From Paratinospora sagittata (Eukaryota; Streptophyta; Magnoliopsida; Ranunculales; Menispermaceae), in assembly GCA_035771175.1 (NCBI GenBank), contig CM069608.1:13358019-13422018 (forward strand): 64,000 nt of DNA, read 5' to 3'. A program made the position numbers and the translations under genes. This document shows, piece after piece, positions 11,788-22,400 of the stretch. Positions within the stretch are counted from its first letter, which is position 1. Each line of letters opens with the position of its first letter. A model generated the notes under the pieces. That model was given only the letters and a program-made list of their open reading frames with translations. It was not told the origin of the DNA and did not search any database.

Positions 11788-12093
11788 TAGTTGTTCTTGA
11801 GGGCTAGGCATCCTAGTGGTTAGATCAACTGTGATCTTTGCAGCAGCTGTAAGTATAGTCAAGGTAATTGAATTGAGTGAGAAGTAATGACATGGCAACC
11901 ATGGCCTCTTCTTACGAAATCCAGCCATAATAATATCATGAAGTATTAAACAAAAACATACCAGAGAGGCTCCTACAACATACAAGCCAGAATAAAGACT
12001 TGCCATTTTTCTTTTTCTTCTTCGCCTTCTAAATGACTTTTCTTCCTCTTCTTTAAGGCATGCACGGGGGGTTGGATAGATTTTATCAATCAA
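11788..12093 (-). pseudogene. Plant multi-pass membrane protein gene, 5' part
   Basis: The minus-strand frame from 12093 includes an internal Met at 12006 (MASLYSGLYVVGASLVCF). It has two hydrophobic segments (around YVVGASLVCFCLIL and YFSLNSITLTILTAAAK) and ends MPSPQEQL at the LTR insertion. Removing the element and one TAGTT copy continues the frame without a break into SKLTSTAML at 6792, so the insertion hit an exon of one gene. The two parts belong to the family described at 5027-6797. The Met at 12006 is the likelier start, because the 29 preceding residues are basic and unlike the rest. No promoter element was identified upstream. Confidence 0.8.
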
Positions 12094-12410
12094 TAAATAG
12101 AAGTGAATATGAACCAGTCAAATCAATCTATCCAAATGCATGTCACCCTCTTCACACTGGTAAGCCTGATATTTTTCACTACCTTACAAATGTTTCCCAA
12201 ATAATTGCGGTCACATGGGCCCTGAAATAATATATATATATTAAAGAGGTTAAAATTTTTTATCAATTACTATAAATTTAATGTGTCATTACATTTTATA
12301 ATTTTATTTAAAATTATATTATTTTGATATATTAAAATTATTAAAAGTTAATGTAATAGTAATTTATAATTATTAATATAATATTTTTAATTTATGTAAT
12401 ATTGTTCATA

Positions 12411-12569
12411 AATATATATAATTAATATATAAAGTCGAGTCGGTGGACAATTTCTGTTATTAATAAAGTCTAGTGGGTGGGCCCTGAAATAACATATTAG
12501 ATATATATAATTAATATATAAAGTCAAGTTGGTGGGCATTTTCTGTTATAAATGAAGTCTAGTGAGTGC
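12411..12569. repeat. Imperfect direct duplication, about 68 bp, spaced 91 bp
   Basis: 12411-12478 and 12502-12569 share ATATATATAATTAATATATA, AAAGTC.AGT.GGTGG and TTTCTGTTAT..AT.AAGTCTAGTG. The phrase GGGCCCTGAAATAA also occurs twice (12218 and 12480), so the repeated unit may be larger. Confidence 0.8.
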
Positions 12570-12854
12570 ATTAGTTGTTTTCATATATGGTCAAGACATT
12601 TCACCTAAAATGAGACACAAGGCAAGCCGGCATGTTTTTGTTTTAATCCAAACAAAAACATATTTAATTTAACTCCCAATTGCAATATTTGTAATGCTTT
12701 AGGGATTATGAAATTTTATGTAATATTGTGCTTTTAAAGTAACCACTTGTGCAACTGGCGGTTAGCGAAGCTGTTAAAAACCTTCTTTTTAAAAAAAAAA
12801 AAAAAAAAGGAAAGTTGTTAATACGCTTAAAACTATATTTTCTGTTTGTTTTTA

Positions 12855-13115
12855 GATACAAAGAGTATTAGAATTAGAAATATCTTAAGAGTTTTCTTAT
12901 CTGCATCTTAAATTTTTGTAATCATAAAGCTGTAAATCTGTTGTAATTTTTATATTTATACAATTAAATTAGCTGAGAATCAAGAATATATCAAGAGTTT
13001 TCTTATTTGCATCCTAAACTTTTGTAATCATAAAGTTGTAAATTTATTATAATTTTTATATTTATAGAATTAGATTAGGTGAGAATCAAGAATATCTTTA
13101 AGAGTTTCTTTATCC
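12855..13115. repeat. Imperfect tandem duplication, about 120 bp
   Basis: AGAGTTTTCTTATTTGCATC, TTTTGTAATCATAAAG.TGTA and TTTTTATATTTATA..ATTA appear in the same order in both halves (12890-12970 and 12993-13075), followed by GAGAATCAAGAATAT. The phrases resemble the transcribed end of a plant LTR, so this may be a solo LTR remnant; no ends were found. Confidence 0.6.
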
Positions 13116-13564
13116 ACATCAATTTTGGTGACAGAATCAACACAAAAGCACTTCCCAATTTTAGGGAAAATACCTAACAATCACGATTTATTGTAGAGCA
13201 CTGCCTTTTTTGAAGAGAATTTAATTGCTTTGGGTCTTGGAATTTATATTTTTTATAATTATTTTGTGAAGCTTTTTTTTTATTTTTAATTTCTTCATCC
13301 TAATAAAAATAATCAATTCCAATGTCCATGTGTGTTTTAGTCTTATCCTTTTATTTTTCAAGTTCTTTCATTTTGCTTGTTAGAATCTTTAGGATGAAAG
13401 AAAAACCCAACAATAAGATGAAGAGAAAATCTCTTTACGTAATTATATTTTCTAAGGTAAGTAAATGTGTGTTTGGTAGCTAAAATTTTTTTTCTTGAGA
13501 AAATAGTATTTTCTCATGATGGTCAGTCATTTGGTTATTCTTAAAATTTAGTGTAACTAATTCA

Positions 13565-13712
13565 TCCGGATTAGAGCATTGCAAACGTGTTTTGGGCTAG
13601 CTCTCGTAACAGAGACGGATAAATGGGGGCACGCCCAAGCGCAAACTCGAAATTTAAACTTCAACCCTACTTATACTCAGATTTTGAACCAACTGAGCTA
13701 CCACCTATTGGT
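13565..13712 (-). mobile_element. tRNA-derived SINE-like sequence
   Basis: On the minus strand GGTGGTAGCTCAGTTGGTT (from about 13708) contains a perfect Pol III box A (TAGCTCAGTTGG). A degenerate box B (AATTTCGAGTTTGC) lies about 45 bases on. It cannot fold as a whole tRNA. This pattern is that of a plant tRNA-derived SINE. The 3' boundary and target duplication are not clear. Confidence 0.45.
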
Positions 13713-14978
13713 TATATATATATTATCTGTTAATTAGAAATAGTGCCATTTATTAGTTTACTATATATGACCAAATCTCCAAAATTCTTGTAGCTAAAAA
13801 ACTACCTATTAATTACCTATGCCGCAATATTCCATCTATAGCTTATTTTTTGAAAGTTTAACCAAATTTTGCTAGAGGTTTGTGTTGGAAAAAAATATAT
13901 GTGAAAATCCTATTTTAAAATGAATAAAAAATTGGAAAGATAGAAATGTGTATTAAATAGGTGTGTTCATTCATATAACACCTATTTATTTAAAAGGATA
14001 TAACTATTCACATGGTGTTTCTTATTATGTATAGACATGTCTTTAAGAAAAAGTCTCTTCTCAATGGTGTCTTTTTGAATTGCACCTTTTTGACAAGTAT
14101 AAATACTCTCATTAGGAGTCATTTCATTCATTCAATTGCAACTTGCATTATTCTCATTTAGTCAGAGTATCACACATATATTGATTTATTATTCTTGTAA
14201 TTTAGAATGCTACTATTACAAGAAGTGATTAAAAAAAAATTAGTTGTAGAGATAATTCTTTTAGATTTAATGTAATAATAATATGCAAAATAGATAGTTA
14301 GATTTAAGAAATTAACTATTAGAAAACATAAGAAAATATTATTAAGTTTTAATTAAATTTGTTCTTATAAAAGTTTAATAATTTATGTTATAACACAGCC
14401 TTACATTGTAGGGGTGTAAGTCAACCCGACCGACTCGACTAAACCGTACACAATTCAATGGGTCGAATTGGGTTGATCTAGGTGTTTGGTTAGGTTGGGT
14501 TCAAAAATTTCAACCCTAACGGTTCAGGTTGGGTTATGGGTTGACGCTCTTGAAACTCAACCCGAATTGAACTTAACATTAACTCTTAATGTTATTATCG
14601 TCTAAAACTATCAAATTACAAAACTAAGGAAATCTCCAAACTTCTAAACCCAAATCGCAACCTTTTTGGCTTTCTACATAAAATTTCTCAACCATGTATC
14701 TACTTTATTTCTTCTTCTTCTTTGATCCACTTTTTCTTCTTTGTTTATTCTTCGTTTTTGTTTGTATTTGTTCTTCTTTTTAGATTTTTATTTTTTTTTC
14801 TTTTAAAGTTCAAGCCATCCTCTTGAAAAAAATATATAAAATGAAAAAAATTCAAGTCTTCTCAACCCGAATGACCAACCCAAACTAATTCGGGATGTGT
14901 TTCATTTTTTCCAACCCGAACTAGTTTAGGTTGGGTTGAGTTTTAGCCAGAACCTGACTCAACCCAACCCGTTACACG

Positions 14979-16317
14979 GGAGGCGTTTGGTATGGGGTAA
15001 TATCGGGGATGGGAAAGGAGATCTTGAAGATTCTTCTATTTGTTTCACTTTTTGCATTTTTTTCGGAGTGAGAAAGTGATTCCTGTAAAGTAGGATTTCA
15101 ACCAAGATGGAAAAGTGATTCACATAGAGACAGGTGGTATTCACTTTTTCGGGAAAGTGATTATTGTGAGAAAGTTTTTATTTCTTTTAAAAAAAAGAGA
15201 AAAAAAAACTTACGACAACCCAAAAAAACAAAATCATCCCCTTATTTCACCTATGTTATTATAAATATGATAATTTTTTATTAACTTAATATTTAAAATG
15301 ATATTTTTTTATATTTTTATTAATTATTCATTTTTTATTTAGAAAAAAAAATTATTATTATTTTTCATCACAACTAGTTTTATTATTTTTAATAAAAACC
15401 AATTTCATTATTTTTAATTAGAATAAAGTTTATTATTTTAATAAAAATAATATATTATTTGAAAATTATTTTTTATTCTAAATTTCTATTATTAATAATA
15501 AATTTATATTTTTTAAATATTTATTTTATTATTTTTTTAAAACTATTTTATTATTATTTTTTCATCACAAATAATAAAAAACCAATTATACTATTTTAAT
15601 TAAAATTAAGTTTATTATTTTCATAAAAATACTTTATTATTTAAAAATTATTTTTTATTCTAACTTTATATTAATAATAATATTTTTTATAAAGTATTCA
15701 TTTTATTATTTTTTTAAAATTTATTTTATTATTATTTTTTCAAATTATTTTATTATTATTTTTTTCATCACAACTAATTTATTATTTTTAATAAAAAAAA
15801 CCAGATTTACTGTTTTTATAAAAATTGCGTTTATTATTTTAATAGAAAATACTTTATTGTTTGAAATTATTTTTTATTCTAACTTTTTATTAATAATAAT
15901 ATATTTTACAATTTTTTAAATATTCATTTTATTTTTTTAAAAAATTATTATTATTTTTTCATCACAAATAATAAAAAAACAATTTTACTATTTTAATAAT
16001 TTTTATATTTTTATGAAATATTCATTCTATTATTTTTAAAAATTATTTTTGTTTATTTTTTCATCACAACTAATTTATTATTTTTAACAAAAAAAATTAC
16101 TATTTTTTTTATAAAAATTGAGTGTATTATTTTAATAAAAAAAATTATTGTTTGAAAATTATATAATATGTTTAATAATAAAATTTAAGTATTTATTATA
16201 TTAATAAAAATTAATTTTATTATTTTAATGAAATCAGTTTTATTATTTTTAATAAAATTAATATTGTATGATAAAAAATATTTTATTATCTAAAATTCTG
16301 ATGTGCTACCAAACACA
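14979..16317. mobile_element. AT-rich element with short inverted ends
   Basis: GCGTTTGGTA near the left edge and TACCAAACAC near the right edge are inverted counterparts. Between them the sequence changes abruptly to more than 85% A+T, with tandem units (15345-16300). No protein is encoded. It is probably a non-autonomous DNA element nested in the hAT-like repeat; the superfamily is not identifiable. Confidence 0.4.
15345..16300. repeat. AT-rich tandem repeat, unit about 200 bp
   Basis: The marker TTTTTCATCACAA recurs near 15364, 15561, 15766, 15957 and 16061. It is followed each time by TTTATTATTTTTAATAAAAA, TTATTATTTTAATAAAAA and ATTATTTTTTATTCTAA phrases. That gives four units of 190-205 bp and a shorter last one. 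Confidence 0.75.
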
Positions 16318-16870
16318 ATAATGTGATATTTTTATGAAAGTTGTGTGAGATTATCGTGTATAACTAAACATAGTAATATAACATTCTCATCTTCAGATTC
16401 CTATCAATCACATTTTCAAAGATTTAATTATCATTCTTATGTAAAGATTCTTGCGCATCAAATGCGTATATTGCATGGGTTTATAAGCTTTTGTATTGTA
16501 ATTTATTTATTTATTTTGAAAATTGTAAAGTAATTACTAAGACTTCAAGTTGACACTTCACCAATCGAGCAATTTGCCAACCAAGCAAATTGCTATCATT
16601 TTCTAAGTTTATATCCTAGCATAAGCTACGAAGATATGAGACAATTAGCATAGGCTTTGATCATTAGGTACAGGCGTCGATACAATTATCACTAGAAATA
16701 AGTGGGAAAATGAGAAAGTGGGAAGGAGTTAGAAGATGGCTATTAATTAATGAACATTTTGATGTATGTAAGCTACTAATTAATAGAAAACAATGTGGCG
16801 TAACGTGAGATACATATGAAAAAATTGGAATTCAACTCAAACCAAACTACTCCTCAACCCAACCCAACCC
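16318..16870. other. AT-rich sequence, nothing recognised
   Basis: This runs between the right edge of the AT-rich element and the LINE insertion. It ends in a CAACCCAACC run that belongs to the hAT-like repeat. Confidence 0.5.
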
Positions 16871-16874
16871 AACC

Positions 16875-17618
16875 TACTTTACAGTTGCCGTGTGGGCTCT
16901 TTGGAAATGGAGGAATGAATTAGCATTTCGTAATCTTCGTTTTCACTTCGAGTATAGCATGGCTTGGCTTAAAGGAAAAGTGGCTGAAATCATTCATGCT
17001 TTTCGAGCCAAAGTGGCGGTCCATGATGATGGACTGATAGAGAGGGTGAAGATGGTAGGCTGGTGTGCTCCCAACCATGGTTGGACTAAGCTTAATACTG
17101 ATGGATGTCTTAAGAATGCTTCATCACGAGCAGGGGGTGGCGGTCTTCTCCGTGACTATCGTGGTATGTGGTTGAGGGGGTTTGTGGCTAATATTGGTTC
17201 TTGTACTGCAACTGAAGCTAAATTATGGGCTGTTGTTCATGGCTTACGTCTTGCTTGGGAGGAGGGCCATCGTTCTATAGTTTTCGAAACAGATTCGGCT
17301 ATGGTGGCTGGTTGGTTAAAAGGCAACAGTATGCCGCAGCTTAGCCTTTCCAACTTGGTAAATGAGTGTAGAAGACTCCTTCAGAGAGATTGGATAGTTC
17401 AAGTTGAGCACATTTACAGAGAAGGTAATAGAGCAGCAGACTATTTGGCTACTGAGGCTTTGAAGTTCAATCGGGGAGTGTGTATCATGTCTTCCCCTCC
17501 CCGTGGGTTATTCAATATTTTGAGGGAAGATGCAACTGGGGTTACTTGGCCTAGGAGAGTTCGAGATGTAGTGTGCTAGTTGTTCTTGCTGGGTATTCCC
17601 CCTCTTTTCATTTCCAAA
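16875..17618 (+). mobile_element. 5'-truncated LINE, RNase H end
   Basis: The LINE 3' end is inserted in the AACCC-rich part of the hAT-like repeat. CAACCCAACCCAACC stands directly before it and an A-run followed by ACCCAACCCAACCCA stands after it, consistent with a target duplication of about 15 bp and a poly(A) tail. The insertion carries the RNase H frame at 16890-17579 and a short 3' UTR. Confidence 0.65.
16890..17579 (+). pseudogene. RNase H-like domain of an L1-type LINE (RVT_3 type)
   Basis: This is an open frame of 229 codons. After a short zf-RVT-end remnant (MWALWKWRNELAF) comes a complete RNase H fold: KLNTDGCLKN (first Asp), GGGGLLRDYRG, TEAKLWAVVHGL (Glu), FETDSAMVAGWL (second Asp) and YREGNRAADYLA (last Asp). 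All four expected acidic residues are present and there is no internal stop, which suggests a fairly recent insertion. Reverse transcriptase and endonuclease are missing, so it cannot move itself. Plants also have host genes with this domain, but the poly(A) tail and flanking duplication favour a LINE. Confidence 0.75.
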
Positions 17619-18022
17619 AAAAACCCAACCCAACCCAAACCAAACAAATTCGGGTTGGTTATTCACGTTGAGAATCTTGACTTTTGAGATGAGTTAAATT
17701 ATACCTATAAATTTCACATATAAATTCTACACTAGTAGACATCAAGCATATAATATTTTAATTTCAAATACAACCATATCAACATTTAAATTTGACAATT
17801 ATTTCAACTTAACCATAAAATATCAAGACTTTTTAAATAAAATCGCATTTATCCACTACCATATCATAATATCAAACTAATTTAGTTCGAGTTGGGTTGG
17901 ATCAGTTTTTTAGTTTCCCAACCCGTGACTCAATCTGAACAGATCGGGTTAGAATTTTTTCAACCCAACCCAACCCGTTTGGTTTGGTTCTGTCGGGTTG
18001 GTCGGGTTGGCTTACACCTCTC

Positions 18023-18439
18023 CTCTCGGGAACAAAGGAAAAAATAAATAAAGAAGAGAGTGAATTTTTACTGTTCTATTGATCAAGAAATGTTATCACA
18101 TCCATTATGTAGAGTACAAAAAAATACCTATATACTATCTAAATACCATTAGTCTAATGACATGTGTCACTTTCTACAAAATATTTGTAACTAACTTAAT
18201 AAGTATCCTAACCAACTAACAACCTGAGAACTCTCTACATTCTTCTAGAAGAACTTCACTCCTCAGCTAAGACAAATAACAAACAATAAAACCGGTAGAC
18301 TAGTATAGATACAGTCAACTGGAATGCCTTAGTTAAAAACCAACAATACACAATAGAATCAGTCGACTAGTATAGATGCAGTTGACTGGATTATATATGT
18401 AAACCAGATCATCTTGTTGCTGGAGCTGTAACACTAACA
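18023..18439 (-). mobile_element. copia 3' LTR remnant
   Basis: On the minus strand a purine tract (GCTTGAGGAGGGA) at about 18440-18453 is followed by TGTTAGTGTTACAGC, an LTR start, running leftward. The far end is not sharp and abuts the hAT-like repeat near 18022. Confidence 0.6.
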
Positions 18440-18955
18440 TCCCTCCTCAAGCTTAATGAGGCTGCCGTCACAGTAACCTTGGCACGCAAACAAAGAAACC
18501 TTGGAGTGGAAAGAGCCTTAGTTAGAACATCAACCAATTGACCCAAGAAAGGAACATGATTGATGACTAGCTACCACTGCATCACCTTATCTCGAACAAA
18601 ATAAAGATCAAGTTCCACATGTTTTGTCCGAGCATGAAGAATCGAATTGAAAGCCATGGCTGTAGAACTCTGATTATCACACCAAATAGTAGGAAGAGAA
18701 GACTGTGGAATTCGTAACTTATTAAAAAGAGACTGTAACCACATAATGTCTGCAAGACGCCAAACTATGATATTCAGCTTTAGTTGACGATCTAAAGATA
18801 GTGTTTTGTTTCTTAGCACCCCATGAAACAATATTAGAGCCTAAGAAAACACAAGTGCTTAAAGTAGAATGACTATCATCTGGATTAGATGCCCAGCCAG
18901 CATCAGAAAACCCTACAATGGGCAAATGAGAAGAAGAATCCACAGATTTGCGAAC
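18440..18955 (-). pseudogene. copia RNase H remnant
   Basis: Two overlapping minus-strand frames carry copia RNase H hallmarks: VGFSDAGWASNPDD and SSTKAEYHSLA, then, after a frameshift near 18780, WLQSLFNKLRI, IWCDNQSSTAMAFN and HARTKHVELDLYFVRDKV. The frame stops before the C-terminal tail. The 5' portion of pol is absent because the copy ends near 18955 against LINE sequence. Confidence 0.75.
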
Positions 18956-18959
18956 TCCC

Positions 18960-19053
18960 TTAAGAGGCTAACCAAGCTTTATTCCCTAAAAATAATGATA
19001 CTTTTTTAAACTAAAAACAAGGCCTCTAAGTTGGAACACCTTCATACTTTGTT
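18960..19053 (+). pseudogene. LINE endonuclease, first piece
   Basis: This short stretch contains TKNKASKLEHLHTL, resembling the ETK motif region of the apurinic-like endonuclease of plant L1 LINEs. It continues after the copia insertion, at 23967, with VEPKGLVGRVCVL. So the young copia element sits inside this LINE. Confidence 0.5.
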
Positions 19054-19058
19054 GGTAT

Positions 19059-19384
19059 TGTATCTTATTGTGAACATATTTAATAGGTTCATGTATGTGA
19101 AGATTGCATGTACCTAAGAAAGTGTGATCCATGAACTTAGTGGTTCATGTATGTGAAGATTGCATGTACCTAGGAAAGTGTGATCCATGAACTTAGTGGT
19201 TCATGTATGTGAAGATTCATGTATGCATTTATTGTATTTTCCTAGGTAGGATCCTATAAATACCTCATGTATTTCTCATTTTCAAATCAAGCAAAGTGCA
19301 CAAGTTTAAGTGCAAGTTCAAGTCCTTATCCTTCTTCCATATTTTTTCTTGTTTAGAGTTTGTGTGCTCACTACGTTTCCAACA
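19059..19384 (+). repeat. copia 5' LTR (326 bp, lacking 59 bp of the U3 start)
   Basis: It begins TGTATCTTATTG right after the GGTAT duplication and ends TTTCCAACA. It contains two and a half copies of a 62-bp unit (GGTTCATGTATGTGAAGATT, 19085-19220) and a TATA box TATAAATAC at 19255-19263. Confidence 0.9.
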
Positions 19385-19387
19385 AAG

Positions 19388-19399
19388 TGGTATCAGAGC
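19388..19399 (+). promoter_or_regulatory. Primer-binding site
   Basis: TGGTATCAGAGC, three bases after the LTR end, is the complement of the initiator tRNA-Met 3' end used by most plant copia elements. Confidence 0.93.
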
Positions 19400-19403
19400 T
19401 AGG

Positions 19404-22400
19404 ATGAATTCTGTCCAGCAACAAGTTCCCAAGTTATCAAAGGATAACTATGGTTCATGGTGTATCCAAATAAAAGCCTTGTTTGGATCTCAAGATCTTT
19501 GGGAAACCATTAACGATGGTTTTGTGGAACCCACTAGCGAGCAAGAGGCTGCATGTACAGCAGATGAGAAGAAGGCTATTAAGGAGCAAAGGAAGAAGGA
19601 TAAAAAAGCTTTGTTCATACTCTATCAAGGGTTGGACGAAGCTACCTTCGAAAAGGTTGCTGAAGCAACGACAAGCAAAGAAGCATGGGATATTCTTGTT
19701 TCCATCTTCAAAGGAGATGATCGAGTGAAGCGGGTTCGTCTTCAAGCATTGCGAGGCGAGTTTGAAGCTCTCCACATGAAGGATGGTGAATCGGTGTCCG
19801 ATTATTTTTCACGGTTGCTAATAATCGTGAATGGCTTGAAGAGAAATGGTGAGACGCTAGATGACATCCGTGTCGTCGAGAAGGTACTCCGATCCCTTTC
19901 CTCTAATTTTGAGCATGTAGTTGTAGCTATCGAAGAGTCTAAGAACTTGGAGATACTTACAATTGAGGAATTATTGGGTTCACTACAAGTACATGAGCAA
20001 AGGATGCAGAAGAAATCTAATCCAGCTGTATTGGAACAAGCATTAGAGTCAAAACTGACTCTAAATGATCAAAGAAAATCTACCTCCAACCGTGGTCGAG
20101 GCAGAGGCTGAGGGCGAGGTACAACTCAACAATCAAGCCAAAGTCAGCACAAGAATCAAAGCTTTAGAGGACGAGGAGGTAACCGAGGTAGAGGAAGATC
20201 CTACGGACATGGAGCCAATAAGAATGTCCAATGTTTTAATTGCAATAAATTTGGACACTACGCCTCCGACTGTTGGTTAAAAATTGATGAACAAGCCAAT
20301 GTTGCAGAGACATCACATGATGTAGGTAATGATTCTATCCTACTTCTTGCACATGATGATTCACATACTTCATATAAAAATTGGTATCTTGATTCTGGGG
20401 CAAGCAATCATATGTGTGGCGAGAAAGAATTGTTTATAGAACTCACGGAAGAAGTCCACGGAAAGGTGAACTTGGGAGATTCCTCCCAACTATCAGTTGA
20501 AGGCAAAGGGAAAGTAAAAATCTATCAAAAGGATGGTAAGAATGGGTATATCTCTGATGTGTATTATGTACCTAATATGAAAAGCAATATTCTTAGCATT
20601 GGGCAGCTTGTAGAAAAGGGATATAACATACAAATGAGAGACAACTCTCTCATTTTGAGAGATACAAGTGGAAGAATCATCGCACATGTTCCGATGACCC
20701 AAAATCGAATGTTCCCACTTCATCTTAGCACAAAGTCAGAGAAATGCTTCTATGGAATCAAAGAAAGTGAGTCATGGAAGTGGCATCATCGGCTTGGGCA
20801 TCTCCACTTTAGCGGTCTAAAACTACTATCTTCATCAAGCATGGTGCATGGGTTACCAATGATCGAGCCGCCAAGTAACACTTGTGATGTTTGTATACTT
20901 GGCAAACAAGCACGACTTCCTTTTCCCAGCGGCAAATCATGGAGAGCAACGACACCACTTCAACTGATCCACACTGACATATGTGGACCTATTGAACATG
21001 AGTCGCTAGGAGGTAATAGATATTTTATTACTTTCATTGACGACTTCAGCAGAAAATTATGGGTTTATTTTCTTAAAGAAAAGTCAGCTGCTTTTGTTGT
21101 ATTCAAAAATTATAAAGCCCATGTAGAAAAAGAAAGTGGTCACAAAATTGTAACTCTCCGCTCTGATCGAGGTGGAGAATACACCTCAAAAGTATTTGAT
21201 GAGTATTGCAGGGAAGAAGGCATAAAACATCAATATACTGCGGCTTACACCCCACAGCAAAATGGGATCGCTGAAAGAAAGAATCGCACGATTCTTAACA
21301 TGACAAGAACTATGCTCAAGGAGAAAGGATTGCCAAAGCAATTCTGGGCGGAAGCTGTGGCGTGCTCATCATATGTGCTGAACCGATGTCCTACCAAAAG
21401 TGTAAAGCACATGACACCTCAAGAGGCGTGGAGCGGCTACAAACCAACTGTTGCACACCTAAGAATCTTTGGGTGTGTTGCATATTCTCAAGTCCCCAAG
21501 CCCAACAGAAAGAAGCTGGATGATCGTGGTGAGAAATGCATCTTTCTCGGCTATAGTGAAGAATCGAAAGCATACAAGCTCTATAATCCACTAACAAAGA
21601 AATTAGTGGTTAGTAGAGATGTTATCTTTGATGAAGATAAAGCATGGAGCTGGAATAATGATGAGAAGGCCAAAGAGCAGCAAGTGTTTGAAGAACTTGA
21701 AGAACCCCCAACACAAGTTCCACCAGGTATACCACCATCTCCTCAACATGACACACCTTCTCCAAGAATAAACTCCCCATCTTCAGCAGAAAGTAGTAGA
21801 AACAGATCTTCCATTCACCAAAGTCCCATCAAAATGAAAAGTCTCGCGGAGATTTATAATCAAAGAGAAGAAGACGAAGAGACCAACCTCTTCTGTTTAT
21901 ATGCTGATCACGAGCCTCTGACCTTCCAAGAAGCTGTCGAAGAAGAATGTTGGCGATCGGCAATGGAGGAGGAGATTCATGCTATTCAGAAGAATGACAC
22001 TTGGGAGATGACCACACTTCCAACAAATCAAAAGGCTATTGGCGTCAAGTGGGTGTACAAAATCAAACGTACTGCTGAGGGTGAAGTTTCTCGTTACAAA
22101 GCAAGACTAGTTGCTAAAGGCTACAAGCAGAAGTACGGTATCGACTACGAAGAGGTTTTTGCACCAGTTGCAAGACTTGACACGGTGAGATTATTGATTG
22201 CACTTGCCGCTCATCATAATTTGAAGATATATCAGCTTGATGTCAAATCAGCCTTTCTCAATGGCATTCTCGAAGAAGAAGTGTATATTCACCAGCCAGA
22301 AGGTTTTGAAATTGACGGAGAAGAAAACAAGGTATATCGCCTGAAAAAGGCATTATATGGTTTAAAGCAGGCGCCAAGAGCTTGGAATGCACGCATTGAT

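Larger units (their letters stand above)
12094..14408. other. AT-rich intergenic sequence
   Basis: No coding sequence was recognised. It presumably contains the upstream region of the broken membrane-protein gene near its left edge. It holds two local tandem duplications (12411-12569, 12855-13115), a 17-base A-run near 12789 and a SINE-like sequence (13565-13712). Confidence 0.6.
14409..18022. mobile_element. hAT-like composite element with nested insertions
   Basis: The left end TAGGGGTGTAAGTCAACCCG and the right end, read inward (GAGAGGTGTAAGCCAACCCG), form an imperfect inverted repeat. The 14410-14980 and 17625-18022 flanks are rich in CAACCCGA / TCGGGTTG. These ends are typical of short hAT-family repeats of plants (compare the cleaner copy at 47031-47913). 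Between them lie an AT-rich element and a LINE fragment. No 8-bp target duplication survives, so the right edge may have been remodelled, and two separate elements cannot be excluded. Confidence 0.45.

Noticed and set aside
13690..13712. A tRNA gene on the minus strand (GGTAGCTCAGTTGG)
   Set aside because: Box A is perfect, but the following sequence cannot form the anticodon and T arms of a tRNA; it fits a SINE head.
14409..14980. A separate complete hAT element ending at CGTTACACGGG
   Set aside because: The right boundary does not invert to match TAGGGGTGTAAG; the better partner end is at 18011-18022.
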